Shown piece after piece: positions 14,529-21,846 of a DNA stretch of 21,846 nucleotides (positions within the stretch are counted from its first letter, which is position 1; each line of letters starts with the position of its first letter). Source of the stretch: JBELMB01 sp042088665 (GTDB lineage: Bacteria > Pseudomonadota > Alphaproteobacteria > Rhodobacterales > Rhodobacteraceae). The translations under genes were made by a program, and so were the position numbers. The notes beneath the pieces are model-generated. The model was not told where the DNA came from, did no database searches, and was given only the letters and a program-made list of their open reading frames with translations. Location of the stretch: NCBI GenBank assembly GCA_042088665.1, contig JBELMB010000078.1:1-21846 (forward strand). The letters run 5' to 3'.

Positions 14529-15512
14529 TTAGAAGGACATTGCGAGACCGATGGAGAACGAGTCCCAGTCGGTCGTCACGCTTGTTGCGTTGGTGTATTC
14601 GCCGGACCCGAAGCCAGCTTTGACCGCGAGGCCGCCACCGAGGTCGTAGGTTGCCGCCAGACCGAAGCCGTTGGAGGAGGCGTTCGGGCTGTAGACGCCA
14701 GCGATCTTGGCGTAGTTTTCGTACTCACCGTAGTTCAGGCCGATGGCCAGAGCGTTCATGGTGTAGCCGAAGCCGATGCCGGTGTGCGTCACGTCATCAA
14801 CGGTGCCGTTGGTGTCGGACTGCTGCGAGTAGTTCACAGCAACGCTGAAGCCGGAAGGCATGGACGCGCTGACCGACAGACCGATCAGTTCGTCGGTGCC
14901 GTTGGCGGATGCGTCACGGGTCTGGTAGCCGAGGCCAACACCCAGAGTGGTGCCACCCAGGTCGCCGGAGTATTTGAAGCCGAGGCCCCAAACCGGATCG
15001 TCGAGCTTGCCAGCGGTCTTGGCGTCGTCCACTTCGGCGGACAGAGCGGCTGCGAAATCACCAAAGGAGTAGGTGAAGCGCATGATCTGGCCGTCGTGGG
15101 TTCCGTCAAAGCCGGAGTTGCCATTGTAGCCGGGGTGCTCGGTCTCGGAGTCGTCGATGGAACCACCAGCCAGAGCAACTTCGGACAGGGCCCAGTCGAA
15201 TGCGCCGTCGGTGTCGCCAGCGTCCATGCGGGCGTTGCCGAATGCGACGAAGTAGGAGACGCCATTGTCGTTGCTGGCGGGGAGGCCGGATGCCGACTCG
15301 TCGAGATCGACGGAGGCACCGAAGGTCAGGCCGTTGTCGGCTTCACCGGACATGTCGAAATCAACGTCGACGTCGGTGTGGAACTGGGTCACATCGCCAT
15401 AACGCGAGCCACCGACGATGCCGACTTCTGCCCAGCCGCCGATTTTGACATCAGCTGCGGCTACGCCTGCGGTTGCAACCAGAGCCGTGGTCGCGAACAG
15501 AATCTTTTTCAT
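14529..15512 (-). CDS. Outer-membrane porin (Rhodobacter-type, 16-stranded barrel expected)
   Basis: General diffusion porin of 327 residues. The signal peptide MKKILFATTALVATAGVAAA (1-20) is followed by DVKIGGWAEVGI, a typical first beta strand. The body is acidic and rich in Gly, Asp and aromatic residues with alternating hydrophobic pattern, for example FDWALSEVALAG, MRFTYSFGDFAAAL and GFGYTMNALAIGLNYG. The chain ends SIGLAMSF with the C-terminal Phe recognised by the BAM complex. The ATG at 15512 follows GAGGGAAACA. Eleven further codons upstream are open but precede the signal peptide. Codon use is strongly biased toward few C/G-ending codons, consistent with high expression. It is monocistronic, with its own terminator and a 289-bp divergent promoter region. 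A long open frame on the opposite strand is a shadow. Confidence 0.93.
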   Translation of the reverse strand: MKKILFATTALVATAGVAAADVKIGGWAEVGIVGGSRYGDVTQFHTDVDVDFDMSGEADNGLTFGASVDLDESASGLPASNDNGVSYFVAFGNARMDAGDTDGAFDWALSEVALAGGSIDDSETEHPGYNGNSGFDGTHDGQIMRFTYSFGDFAAALSAEVDDAKTAGKLDDPVWGLGFKYSGDLGGTTLGVGLGYQTRDASANGTDELIGLSVSASMPSGFSVAVNYSQQSDTNGTVDDVTHTGIGFGYTMNALAIGLNYGEYENYAKIAGVYSPNASSNGFGLAATYDLGGGLAVKAGFGSGEYTNATSVTTDWDSFSIGLAMSF

Positions 15513-15543
15513 TGTTTCCCTCATGTGTTCAAAGGCACGTACC

Positions 15544-15562
15544 AAGCCGGTGCTCCGGCCTT
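15544..15562 (-). other. Hairpin in the presumed porin 5' leader
   Basis: On the minus strand, AAGGCCGG and CCGGCTT pair around an AGCA loop (one G-U pair), 32-50 nt upstream of the porin ATG. If the promoter lies further up, this stem would sit in the 5' untranslated region and could protect the mRNA or be an sRNA-accessible structure. No confident porin promoter hexamers were found in 15563-15729. For the opposite strand, a weak pair TTGTTC (15730-15735) and GATAAA (15754-15759), 18 bp apart, could serve the lipoprotein gene. Confidence 0.3.
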
Positions 15563-15801
15563 GATGGCATTTCTATGCGCCCTGCGCGGCGGCCAATGCA
15601 ACCCGCTCAAAAAGCGCCAAGCCAACAAGCAAGTCAGTGATGCGCAATTGCCACAAGGATCTTGGGGGGCTCTTGGCTGGCGTTTGAGTTGGGCAAAAAA
15701 CCGCCCATTCCAACGAGGCTTGCCCGCATTTGTTCGCGCGCGTAAGCAGGGCAGATAAAACGACGACGAAGACAAACAAGACAATGTGGAGGCTTGCTGG
15801 C

Positions 15802-16311
15802 ATGTCGCGAATCCTGATCGGAGCCGGTCTGTGTACAGTTCTTTTGCTGCAAGCGGGCTGTGGCACCTTTGGCGGTAACCGCGAACCCGGCGTGGTCGTG
15901 GATTCGCCCTCCGTAGAGGAAGTGCGCAAGGAGACCCGCCGCCGGGAAGTCGGCCCAGGTGATCCTACCGGCACCATATGGGACCTGTTCCGCGCCACGG
16001 GAGACGACGCCAATGTCGGCTCCGTGAACAAGTATATATGGAGCGCGTCGCTCGAGGCGCTGGATTTCCTGCCCGTCGAGACGGTGGACCCTTTCAGCGG
16101 TGTGATCATCACCGGTTTTGGCACGCCTCCGGGTGGCGGGAAGGCTTACCGCGCGACGATCTACGTGAACGATCCGGCCCTCGACGCGCGGTCGCTCAAT
16201 GTGGCGCTGATGACTCGCGGCGGGCCTGCGTCCGCGTCAACGGTGCGCGCGGTCGAAGACGCGATCCTGACCCGAGCGCGCCAGCTGCGCGCCCGCGACA
16301 GCCGCCTTTGA
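15802..16311 (+). CDS. DUF3576-type lipoprotein
   Basis: A 169-residue exported lipoprotein of unknown function. The signal peptide MSRILIGAGLCTVLLLQAG ends in a lipobox with Cys20 (LLQAGC). The mature part has an Arg/Glu-rich linker (VEEVRKETRRREVGPGD) and then the segment TIWDLFRATGDDANVGSVNK, which together with SLEALDFLPVETVDPFSG matches my memory of the DUF3576 family found next to leuS in many alphaproteobacteria. The C-terminal helix carries many Arg residues (ILTRARQLRARDSRL). GGAGG at 15788-15792, nine bases before the ATG at 15802, sets the start. An ATG six codons upstream (15784) has no ribosome site. Here a glycosyltransferase gene and 747 bp separate it from leuS. The lipoprotein call is secure; the family name is from memory. 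Confidence 0.82.
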   Translation: MSRILIGAGLCTVLLLQAGCGTFGGNREPGVVVDSPSVEEVRKETRRREVGPGDPTGTIWDLFRATGDDANVGSVNKYIWSASLEALDFLPVETVDPFSGVIITGFGTPPGGGKAYRATIYVNDPALDARSLNVALMTRGGPASASTVRAVEDAILTRARQLRARDSRL

Positions 16312-16345
16312 TCTGACCCCTTGGCGCCGGTCTTTTGGAGCGGCG

Positions 16346-16392
16346 CCGAAATCTTTCAAAGATTTCGGTCCGATTTCTTTGAAAGAAATCGG
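16346..16392. repeat. Twin perfect palindromes between convergent genes
   Basis: Two 23-bp perfect palindromes are separated by one base. The first (16346-16368) has arms CCGAAATCTTT / AAAGATTTCGG around C. The second (16370-16392) has arms CCGATTTCTTT / AAAGAAATCGG around G. The arms differ at two positions, and both differences are compensated on the other side. A GGCGCC...GGCGCC pair (16323-16347) precedes them. They lie between the lipoprotein stop (16311) and the glycosyltransferase stop (16397), so a bidirectional terminator role is natural. No external T tract exists; the T and A runs are inside the stems. Confidence 0.85.
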
Positions 16393-16396
16393 CACC

Positions 16397-17656
16397 TCAA
16401 TCCCGCGGCGGCCTCGGTGACTGCTCGGCGAGTTGGGCAACCCAGTCGAGGTGCTGGGGCAGACAGATTCGCTGCAGATCGTATTTTTCCTGCACGAAGC
16501 GCCGCGACGTTTCACCAAGGTGGACACGCAGGTCAGCGTCGTCAAGCAGGCCACAAAGCCGTTCGACCAATGCCTCCTTGTCAAAGAAATCGACCATCTG
16601 CCCGGTCTGTCCTTCGGTCATCACTTCCTTGACCGGGGCCGTGTCGCTGGCGAGAATCGCACACCCGGCGCTCATGGCCTCCAACAGGGACCAACTCAGC
16701 ACAAAGGGGTAGGTCAGGTACACATGGGCCCGACTCACCTGCATCATCGCCAGGAATCGTTCGTAGGGCACGCGACCAAGGAAATGCACGCGATCCCAAT
16801 GCGGCGTTGGAATGCGACCACGCACTTCGTCGATGAAGATCTGCTTCCACGTCTGCCCCTGCGGCGGCTTTGCCCCGTAGGACACTTCGTCCCCGCCAAG
16901 TATCACCACATGGGCAGACTTCCGGCGTTTCAGGATCTCGGGCAGCGCCCGCATGAAGATGTGATAGCCTCTGTAGGGCTCCAGGTTGCGGTTGATAAAG
17001 GTGATGACCTCATCGTCACGGGTCAGGGTCAGGTTTTCGCTGACCTCCAGCGCGGCAGCCGGGTTTGGCTTCACGAGATCCGTGTCGATGCCATCATGTG
17101 CCACGGTCAGCCTGTTCTGCCAATGGGCCGGGAAGGTGCTCGCCTGGAACCGTGTCGGCGAGATCCCGGCATCCATGACTTCTTCGTGCAGGCGGTTGTT
17201 CAGATTCTTCATCCGGATACGCAACACATCCCCTTCGGGATTGCGTGAGGGGAACTCCGGATCGAAGTTCAGGAAGGGCTTGTCGGTCAGGTGGTACAAC
17301 TCGCAATAGAGTCCGAGCCGCGCATCGGGCCAGACGTCCTTGAGGAACATCGACTCGCCCCAGCCGTGATGCGCGCAAATCACGTCAGGCTCAAACCCGC
17401 GCGCCTTCAGCGCCTTTGCCCCGCGGCAACAAGAGGTGGCGCGGATCAGCTTGGTCTCGAAATCCGACAGCCAGGGGTGGACGCCCTGTGTGCTGGCGCC
17501 CTTGATCTCGTAGGGGATGATCTGCACGCCGCGCCAGGTCGAGGCCTCTTTGACCTTGCAGGTCAGGGCAACCACCTGGTGCCCCTGTGCCACGAGCGCC
17601 GGCGCGAGGTGCTTGTATTGACCCGGGAAGTTTTGGTGGATCAGAAGGATCTTCAT
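16397..17656 (-). CDS. Glycosyltransferase, GT-B fold, family 4-like
   Basis: A 419-residue cytoplasmic or membrane-associated enzyme that should transfer a sugar from a nucleotide donor to an unknown glycan or lipid. The N-terminal domain starts MKILLIHQNFPGQYKHLAPA with the Gly-rich donor loop type, then ICAHHGWGES (93-102) and YCELYH (117-122). The C-terminal donor domain has INRNLEPYRGYHIFMRALPE (221-240), HFLGRVPYERFLAMMQVSRA (291-310) and YPFVLSWSLLEAMSAGCAIL (316-335). In the usual E-x7-E motif the second Glu is E326, while the first position is Phe318, a substitution known in some family members. The start ATG 17656 follows GAGGACGTGCAG. The frame is open 30 codons further but lacks support. 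It is a single gene with no other polysaccharide genes around, and it sits between a lipoprotein gene and leuS that I expect to be neighbours in relatives. Confidence 0.9.
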   Translation of the reverse strand: MKILLIHQNFPGQYKHLAPALVAQGHQVVALTCKVKEASTWRGVQIIPYEIKGASTQGVHPWLSDFETKLIRATSCCRGAKALKARGFEPDVICAHHGWGESMFLKDVWPDARLGLYCELYHLTDKPFLNFDPEFPSRNPEGDVLRIRMKNLNNRLHEEVMDAGISPTRFQASTFPAHWQNRLTVAHDGIDTDLVKPNPAAALEVSENLTLTRDDEVITFINRNLEPYRGYHIFMRALPEILKRRKSAHVVILGGDEVSYGAKPPQGQTWKQIFIDEVRGRIPTPHWDRVHFLGRVPYERFLAMMQVSRAHVYLTYPFVLSWSLLEAMSAGCAILASDTAPVKEVMTEGQTGQMVDFFDKEALVERLCGLLDDADLRVHLGETSRRFVQEKYDLQRICLPQHLDWVAQLAEQSPRPPRD

Positions 17657-18403
17657 CTGCACGTCCTCGGCGAATTGTTTTGGCGTTACCTTAGTCGCCT
17701 GTGCGGAAAAAGGGAATCGCCTCTGTGCCAGCTGTTGTGCGGCCATCCAGGGGGCTGCGTGACTTCTGAAATCACAATGAAAACAATTGATTAATTCGTA
17801 TGCGACCCGGCGTCCCGGGCGTTTGCCGTCCCGGGGTGCCCTGTCTTTGGTGGTGCCGGGCTCCGCACTCCAAGAGGGGCCGCTGTTCCAGTCGGTGTCC
17901 TGTCCCCAAGCAGGACCACCTCTTCTAGCGCGCCCAGAACGGCCGCTGCGATTGCATGCTCTGCGATGGCGACGTCATCTGCCTGTGAAAAAGCCCAATG
18001 TCAGCGCCGAGGTCGCGCTTCGCTTGCCCTCCGCAACATGCACCGAAGGCGAGATGACGATCGCAAGGCGCAGCAGGCCAGAAGCCTGCGGTGGTCCATA
18101 CCAGGTCCGGATCGGAGGACGCAGCCGTTTCCGGCCCCACCTGGACAGCAAGCCGTGAGCCATCAACCAAGGCGCCTCGACACTGAACACAGGGCCAGGC
18201 CAAGGCGGCATTGTACCTCCCATGGCATCCCCGCAGCAAAGACCATTCTCAGGGTTTTGCAACGGGCCGTCCGGCGGTCCCGGCAACGGCTCTCAAGGCC
18301 CAATCCCAAAGGCGCGGCACAGGCCCCTCTGGACGCGCCCGCGCCCGCACCCTATCACGCCCGCTAAAGATCCGCTCGAACCCGCGCCGCCCGGAGGCCC
18401 CCC
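17657..18403. other. 747-bp region without a convincing gene, upstream of leuS
   Basis: It holds the ribosome sites for the glycosyltransferase (minus) and leuS (plus) and must contain both promoters. An AT-rich island (17761-17802) stands out from the GC-rich surroundings. Near 17900-17928 GTCCTG and CAGGAC can pair. Open frames on both strands here are low-complexity Arg/Pro-rich and have no ribosome sites or family resemblance. I tested by eye for SRP RNA, RNase P RNA and tRNA signatures and saw none. It may be a decayed gene, a long leuS leader or an unannotated small RNA locus. Confidence 0.5.
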
Positions 18404-20974
18404 ATGTCGCAATACGACCCCGCCAGCATCGAACCAAAGTGGCAGAAGGCCTGGGACGAGGCCGAAACCTTCAAGGCCACGCGCGCTGCCGACAAGCCCA
18501 AGTATTACGTGCTGGAGATGTTTCCCTATCCTTCGGGACGGATCCACATCGGCCATGTGCGCAACTACACCATGGGGGATGTGATCGCGCGCTACAAACT
18601 GGCCACGGGGCACAATGTCCTGCACCCGATGGGGTTTGACGCCTTCGGGATGCCCGCTGAAAACGCCGCGATGAAAAGCGGCGGGCACCCAAAGACCTGG
18701 ACCTATGACAACATCGACACGATGGTCGGCCAGATGAAGCCACTTGGCTTTGGTCTCGACTGGTCGCGCATGTTCGCGACCTGCGACCCGGAGTATTACG
18801 GCCAGCAGCAGGCGCTGTTCATCGACATGCTGGACAAGGATCTGGTCTACCGCAAGAACGCCGTGGTGAACTGGGACCCGGTGGACATGACCGTGCTCGC
18901 CAATGAGCAGGTGATCGACGGCAAGGGCTGGCGGTCCGGTGCCGAGGTCGAGCGCCGCGAGCTGACCCAGTGGTTCTTCAAGATCTCCAGCATGGCCGGG
19001 GAGCTTCTGGATGCCATCGACGGGCTGGATGAGTGGCCCGCCAAGGTCAAGCTGATGCAGCAGAACTGGATTGGCCGGTCGCGCGGATTGCAGTTCGCAT
19101 GGGATCTCACGGTCCCGACCCATGGCCATGACAAGATCGAGGTCTACACCACCCGGCCCGACACGCTCATGGGGGCGTCGTTCCTCGGGATCTCGCCGGA
19201 CCATCCGCTGGTCAAGGCGCTGGAAAAGGACAACCCGGAACTGGCGACCGCCGTGGCCGAGATGCGCAAGGGCGGCACCACCGCCGAGGCGCTGGAAAAG
19301 GCCGACAAGCTGGGGTTTGACACCGGTCTCAAGGTCAAGCACCCGCTTGATCCGGCATGGGAAATTCCGGTCTGGGTCGCCAACTTCATCCTGATGGATT
19401 ACGGCACCGGCGCGATCTTTGCCTGCCCGGCGCATGACCAGCGCGACCTTGATTTTTGCCGCAAATACGATCTGCCGGTGATCGACACCTTTGTCGCGCT
19501 GGAGGACCCCGCGCCGGTCGATACCGCGGCCTTTGTCCCGCCGAAAACCGACAAGGTGAAGTGGATCAACCACTTTGCCGGTCTCGATGAGGCCACGGGT
19601 ACCGAGGCCATCGAGGCCACCATCGATTTCATGCAGGCCAATGGCCTCGGCACGGGTGTCGAAAAGTTCCGCCTGCGCGACTGGGGGCTCAGCCGTCAAC
19701 GCTATTGGGGCTGTCCGATTCCCGTGGTGCATTGCGACGATTGCGGCGTGGTGCCCGAGAAAAAGGAAAACCTGCCGATCGTCCTGCCGTTTGACGAGGA
19801 CGACAAGGAGATCGACTTCTCCATTCCGGGCAATCCGCTGGACCGTCACCCCAGCTGGCGCGATGTGCCTTGCCCGGCCTGCGGCAAGGCGGCGACGCGT
19901 GAAACCGACACGATGGACACCTTCGTGGACAGTTCATGGTACTTTGCCCGCTTTACCGCGCCACGGGTTGAAACGCCGACCGATCTGGACGACGTCGCCT
20001 ACTGGATGAACGTCGACCAGTACATCGGCGGCATCGAGCACGCGATCCTGCACCTGCTGTATTCGCGTTTCTTTTCAAGGGCGATGCGCATTTGCGGCCA
20101 CCTGCCGCAAGGCTGCGATGAGCCGTTCAAGGCGCTGTTCACGCAGGGTATGGTGACCCACGCGATCTTTCAGACCAAAAGCGCGGATGGACGCCCGGTC
20201 TACCACTTTCCCGAAGATGTCTCCCTGAAGGATGGCAAGGGATTTCTCAAGGATGGCACCGAGGTCGAGATCGTCCCCTCGGCCAAGATGTCGAAATCCA
20301 AGAACAACGTCGTTGATCCGCAAGCGATCATCGCACAGTTCGGCGCCGACACCGCGCGTTGGTTCGTGCTGTCGGACAGCCCGCCCGAACGCGACGTGGA
20401 ATGGACGGCCTCTGGCGCGGAGGCCGCGCACAAGCACCTTGGCCGGGTCTTCCGGATCGCGTCAGAGATCGCGGGGCAGGACGTGCCCCCCACCGGCGAA
20501 GACGCGGCGCTGCTGAAGGAAACCCACAAGGCCATGCACGACGTGACCATGGGTGTCGAAAGCTTTGGCTTCAACGCGGCCATCGCGCGGCTCTATGCCT
20601 TTACGAATGCCGTGCAGAAAAGCCGCGCAGGCTCGGAGACAAAGCGGTTTGCCGCCCGCACGCTGGCGCAGTTGATGGCGCCGATGACGCCGCATCTGTC
20701 CGAAGAGATCTGGACGCTGCTGGGGGGCGAGGGCCTGATCGCCAACGCGGCCTGGCCCGTCGCGGATGATGCCATGCTGGTCGAGGACACCGTGACTTTG
20801 CCCATTCAGGTCAACGGCAAGCGCCGCGGTGAGATCGAGGTGCCCAAGGACATGCCCAAGGAAGAGGTTGAAAAGCTGGCGCTGGCGCACGAAGCTGTGG
20901 TGCGGGCTCTTGACGGGGGCCAGCCGAAAAAGCTGATCGTTGTGCCGGGGCGGATTGTGAATGTTGTGGTCTAG
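18404..20974 (+). CDS. leuS: Leucyl-tRNA synthetase
   Basis: Charges tRNA-Leu with leucine in the cytoplasm. It is a class I synthetase of 856 residues, full length. The HIGH motif is HIGH at 48-51 within YPSGRIHIGHVRNY. The CP1 editing domain has TTRPDTLMGASFLG (from T249). A zinc-ribbon-like CDDCG...CPACG pair follows, then WYFARF and the catalytic KMSKS at 628-632 (AKMSKSKNNVVDP). The C-terminus has QVNGKRRGEIEVPKDMPKEE and ends in a typical KLIVVPGRIVNVVV. The ATG at 18404 has GGAGG at 18393-18397. The last 14 nt overlap lptE. The 5' region is long, so transcript-leader control is possible, but I cannot identify a leader peptide rich in Leu codons. Confidence 0.98.
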   Translation: MSQYDPASIEPKWQKAWDEAETFKATRAADKPKYYVLEMFPYPSGRIHIGHVRNYTMGDVIARYKLATGHNVLHPMGFDAFGMPAENAAMKSGGHPKTWTYDNIDTMVGQMKPLGFGLDWSRMFATCDPEYYGQQQALFIDMLDKDLVYRKNAVVNWDPVDMTVLANEQVIDGKGWRSGAEVERRELTQWFFKISSMAGELLDAIDGLDEWPAKVKLMQQNWIGRSRGLQFAWDLTVPTHGHDKIEVYTTRPDTLMGASFLGISPDHPLVKALEKDNPELATAVAEMRKGGTTAEALEKADKLGFDTGLKVKHPLDPAWEIPVWVANFILMDYGTGAIFACPAHDQRDLDFCRKYDLPVIDTFVALEDPAPVDTAAFVPPKTDKVKWINHFAGLDEATGTEAIEATIDFMQANGLGTGVEKFRLRDWGLSRQRYWGCPIPVVHCDDCGVVPEKKENLPIVLPFDEDDKEIDFSIPGNPLDRHPSWRDVPCPACGKAATRETDTMDTFVDSSWYFARFTAPRVETPTDLDDVAYWMNVDQYIGGIEHAILHLLYSRFFSRAMRICGHLPQGCDEPFKALFTQGMVTHAIFQTKSADGRPVYHFPEDVSLKDGKGFLKDGTEVEIVPSAKMSKSKNNVVDPQAIIAQFGADTARWFVLSDSPPERDVEWTASGAEAAHKHLGRVFRIASEIAGQDVPPTGEDAALLKETHKAMHDVTMGVESFGFNAAIARLYAFTNAVQKSRAGSETKRFAARTLAQLMAPMTPHLSEEIWTLLGGEGLIANAAWPVADDAMLVEDTVTLPIQVNGKRRGEIEVPKDMPKEEVEKLALAHEAVVRALDGGQPKKLIVVPGRIVNVVV

Positions 20975-21473
20975 ACGACAAGTGATAGCGGGTCTCGTCG
21001 CGGCCGGGGCGCTGGGAGGCTGTGGCTTTGCCCCGGCTTACGGGCCTGAGGGGGCGGCCAGCCGCCTGATCGACAGCGTGGCGCTGCCGGATCCGGACAA
21101 TGACAACGCCTATCTGTTCAACCAGCGGTTTGAGGACCGTCTGGGGCGCGGGCGTGGCGATCCGCCCGCCTTTCGTCTGGTTTTGAACCTGCAGACCACC
21201 AATCAGGACACCGGCACGACCTCTGCCGGCAACACCAACCGTCAGCGCCTGATCGCCCGGGCGGTCTACAGTCTGCAGGATGGCTCCACCGGTGCGGCGC
21301 TGCGGGAAGGGCGGACAAACGCCTTTACCGGCTATTCGACCACCGGCTCCACCGTCGCGACAGAGGCCGCCGAGCGCGACGCATGGGAACGCTTGATGAC
21401 CATGCTGGCGGATCAGGTGATCGACGACCTGATCCTGCACGCTGACAGCCTGACAGCTCCACCCGACGCATGA
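20961..21473 (+). CDS. lptE: LPS-assembly lipoprotein LptE
   Basis: Outer-membrane lipoprotein that plugs the LptD barrel and helps insert lipopolysaccharide. It has 170 residues. The signal peptide (MLWSRRQVIAGLVAAGALGG) has a twin-arginine-like RR but a lipobox ending in Cys21, followed by GFAPAYGPEG, the typical N-terminus of mature LptE. The middle, AFRLVLNLQTTNQD and NRQRLIARAVYSLQD, matches the alternating beta pattern of the family, with a C-terminal helix (AERDAWERLMTMLADQVIDDLILHA). The ATG at 20961 lies 14 nt inside leuS and its stop overlaps the holA start as ATGA. Order leuS-lptE-holA is what I expect for alphaproteobacteria and supports the call despite low sequence conservation in the family. 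Confidence 0.88.
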   Translation: MLWSRRQVIAGLVAAGALGGCGFAPAYGPEGAASRLIDSVALPDPDNDNAYLFNQRFEDRLGRGRGDPPAFRLVLNLQTTNQDTGTTSAGNTNRQRLIARAVYSLQDGSTGAALREGRTNAFTGYSTTGSTVATEAAERDAWERLMTMLADQVIDDLILHADSLTAPPDA

Positions 21474-21846
21474 AGCTGTCGGCACGCGACGCGAACGCCT
21501 TCTTTCGGCAACCGGACCCTTCGGTGCCGGGCTTGTTGATCTATGGCGAGGATCCGATGCGGGTCGCGCTGAAGCGTCAGGAGGTCGTGGCCGCCCTGAT
21601 CGGACCTGAAGGCGAGACCGAGATGCGGCTGACGCGCCTCAATGGCCCGGACTTGCGGCGCGATCCGGCGGCGCTTCTGGATGCGGTAAAGGCGCAGGGC
21701 TTTTTTCCCGGTCCCCGCGCGGTCCTCGTCGAGGAGGCCAGCGATTCGGTGACCGCGCCGCTGAAATCCGCGCTGTCGGACTGGGCCCGGGGGGACGCCA
21801 ATATCATCGTCTGCGGCGGAGCGCTGACGGCGCGTTCCTCCCTGCG
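21470..21846 (+). CDS. holA: DNA polymerase III subunit delta, 5' part (cut by window end)
   Basis: Subunit of the clamp loader that opens the beta clamp. The first 125 codons are present and the gene continues beyond the window. The start ATG overlaps the lptE stop (ATGA). The N-terminus MKLSARDANAFFRQPDP followed by LLIYGEDPMRVALKRQEVV is the family's opening strand and nucleotide-fold loop (degenerate in delta, which does not bind ATP). It continues with MRLTRLNGPDLRRDPAALLD, GFFPGPRAVLVEEA and an ANIIVCGG strand, all in the expected order. The assignment rests on these and on its place after leuS-lptE. Confidence 0.92.
   Translation, partial: MKLSARDANAFFRQPDPSVPGLLIYGEDPMRVALKRQEVVAALIGPEGETEMRLTRLNGPDLRRDPAALLDAVKAQGFFPGPRAVLVEEASDSVTAPLKSALSDWARGDANIIVCGGALTARSSL

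Noticed and set aside
14301..15758. Plus-strand open frame of about 485 codons
   Set aside because: Antisense to the porin. It arises from the porin's strong codon bias; the porin has signal peptide, C-terminal Phe and terminator.
17790..17940. SRP RNA or other structural RNA in the leuS spacer
   Set aside because: The hallmark GGTCAGG...AAGGAAGCAGC segment is absent on both strands; the GC-rich stems alone are not enough.
17925..18286. Two overlapping minus-strand frames (about 103 codons each) upstream of leuS
   Set aside because: Low-complexity Pro/Arg/Ser-rich sequence, no ribosome sites; I considered a transposase remnant but saw no motif.
18293..19849. Minus-strand open frame of about 518 codons
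   Set aside because: Antisense to leuS, rich in His, Arg and Asp, no ribosome site, no family resemblance.

Overview
This 21.8-kb window is a stretch of GC-rich chromosome from an alphaproteobacterium, most likely a marine member of the Rhodobacteraceae (Roseobacter group). The evidence is the gene content and order: ftsX-plsC; the lipoprotein-leuS-lptE-holA neighbourhood; a small 327-residue porin ending in Phe; and a PlsC with a YPQGTR box. No phage, integron, CRISPR, rRNA or tRNA gene is visible. The window is mostly housekeeping, and the unusual material sits in the spacers.

Layout. (1) 1-4779, plus strand: a tightly packed run of ftsX (cell division permease), plsC (lysophosphatidic acid acyltransferase), a PPOX-type flavoprotein, ribF (FMN/FAD synthesis), ycgN (cysteine-cluster protein) and a threonine aldolase. 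Most junctions overlap, and a GC hairpin follows the last gene. (2) 5018-6831: hspQ (minus) diverges from a lytic-transglycosylase-like lipoprotein (plus), which converges on lolA (minus). (3) 7300-10406, minus strand: a one-carbon cluster fhs - chorismate mutase - folD. The last two genes are joined by an ATGA overlap, and a hairpin-rich spacer lies between fhs and the mutase. A 468-bp non-coding stretch with a perfect 12-bp-arm palindrome and an 8-bp tandem repeat follows folD. (4) 10674-14347, minus strand: a TPR-sulfotransferase overlapping yggS (PLP homeostasis), then a MocR-type PLP-dependent regulator. (5) 14529-16311: a major porin with a strong terminator, divergent from a DUF3576-type lipoprotein. 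(6) 16346-17656: twin perfect palindromes and a family-4-like glycosyltransferase (minus). (7) 17657-18403: 747 bp with no convincing gene. (8) 18404 to the end, plus strand: leuS-lptE-holA, all overlapping, with holA cut by the window edge.

How the genes relate. The first run mixes envelope growth (FtsX, PlsC) with flavin supply (RibF) next to a putative flavin user (PPOX). The fhs-folD pair interconverts formate, 10-formyl-THF and methylene-THF, and a shikimate-branch enzyme is embedded in it. Three genes in the window depend on PLP: threonine aldolase, the MocR regulator and YggS. LolA, LptE, the porin and the two lipoproteins serve the outer membrane. I found no clear new multi-gene defence or biosynthetic system. 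The best leads are the compensated twin palindromes at 16346-16392, the fhs-mutase-folD arrangement with its structured spacer, the GGTCTG boxes in front of the MocR gene, and the interruption of the lipoprotein-leuS neighbourhood by a glycosyltransferase plus a long spacer.
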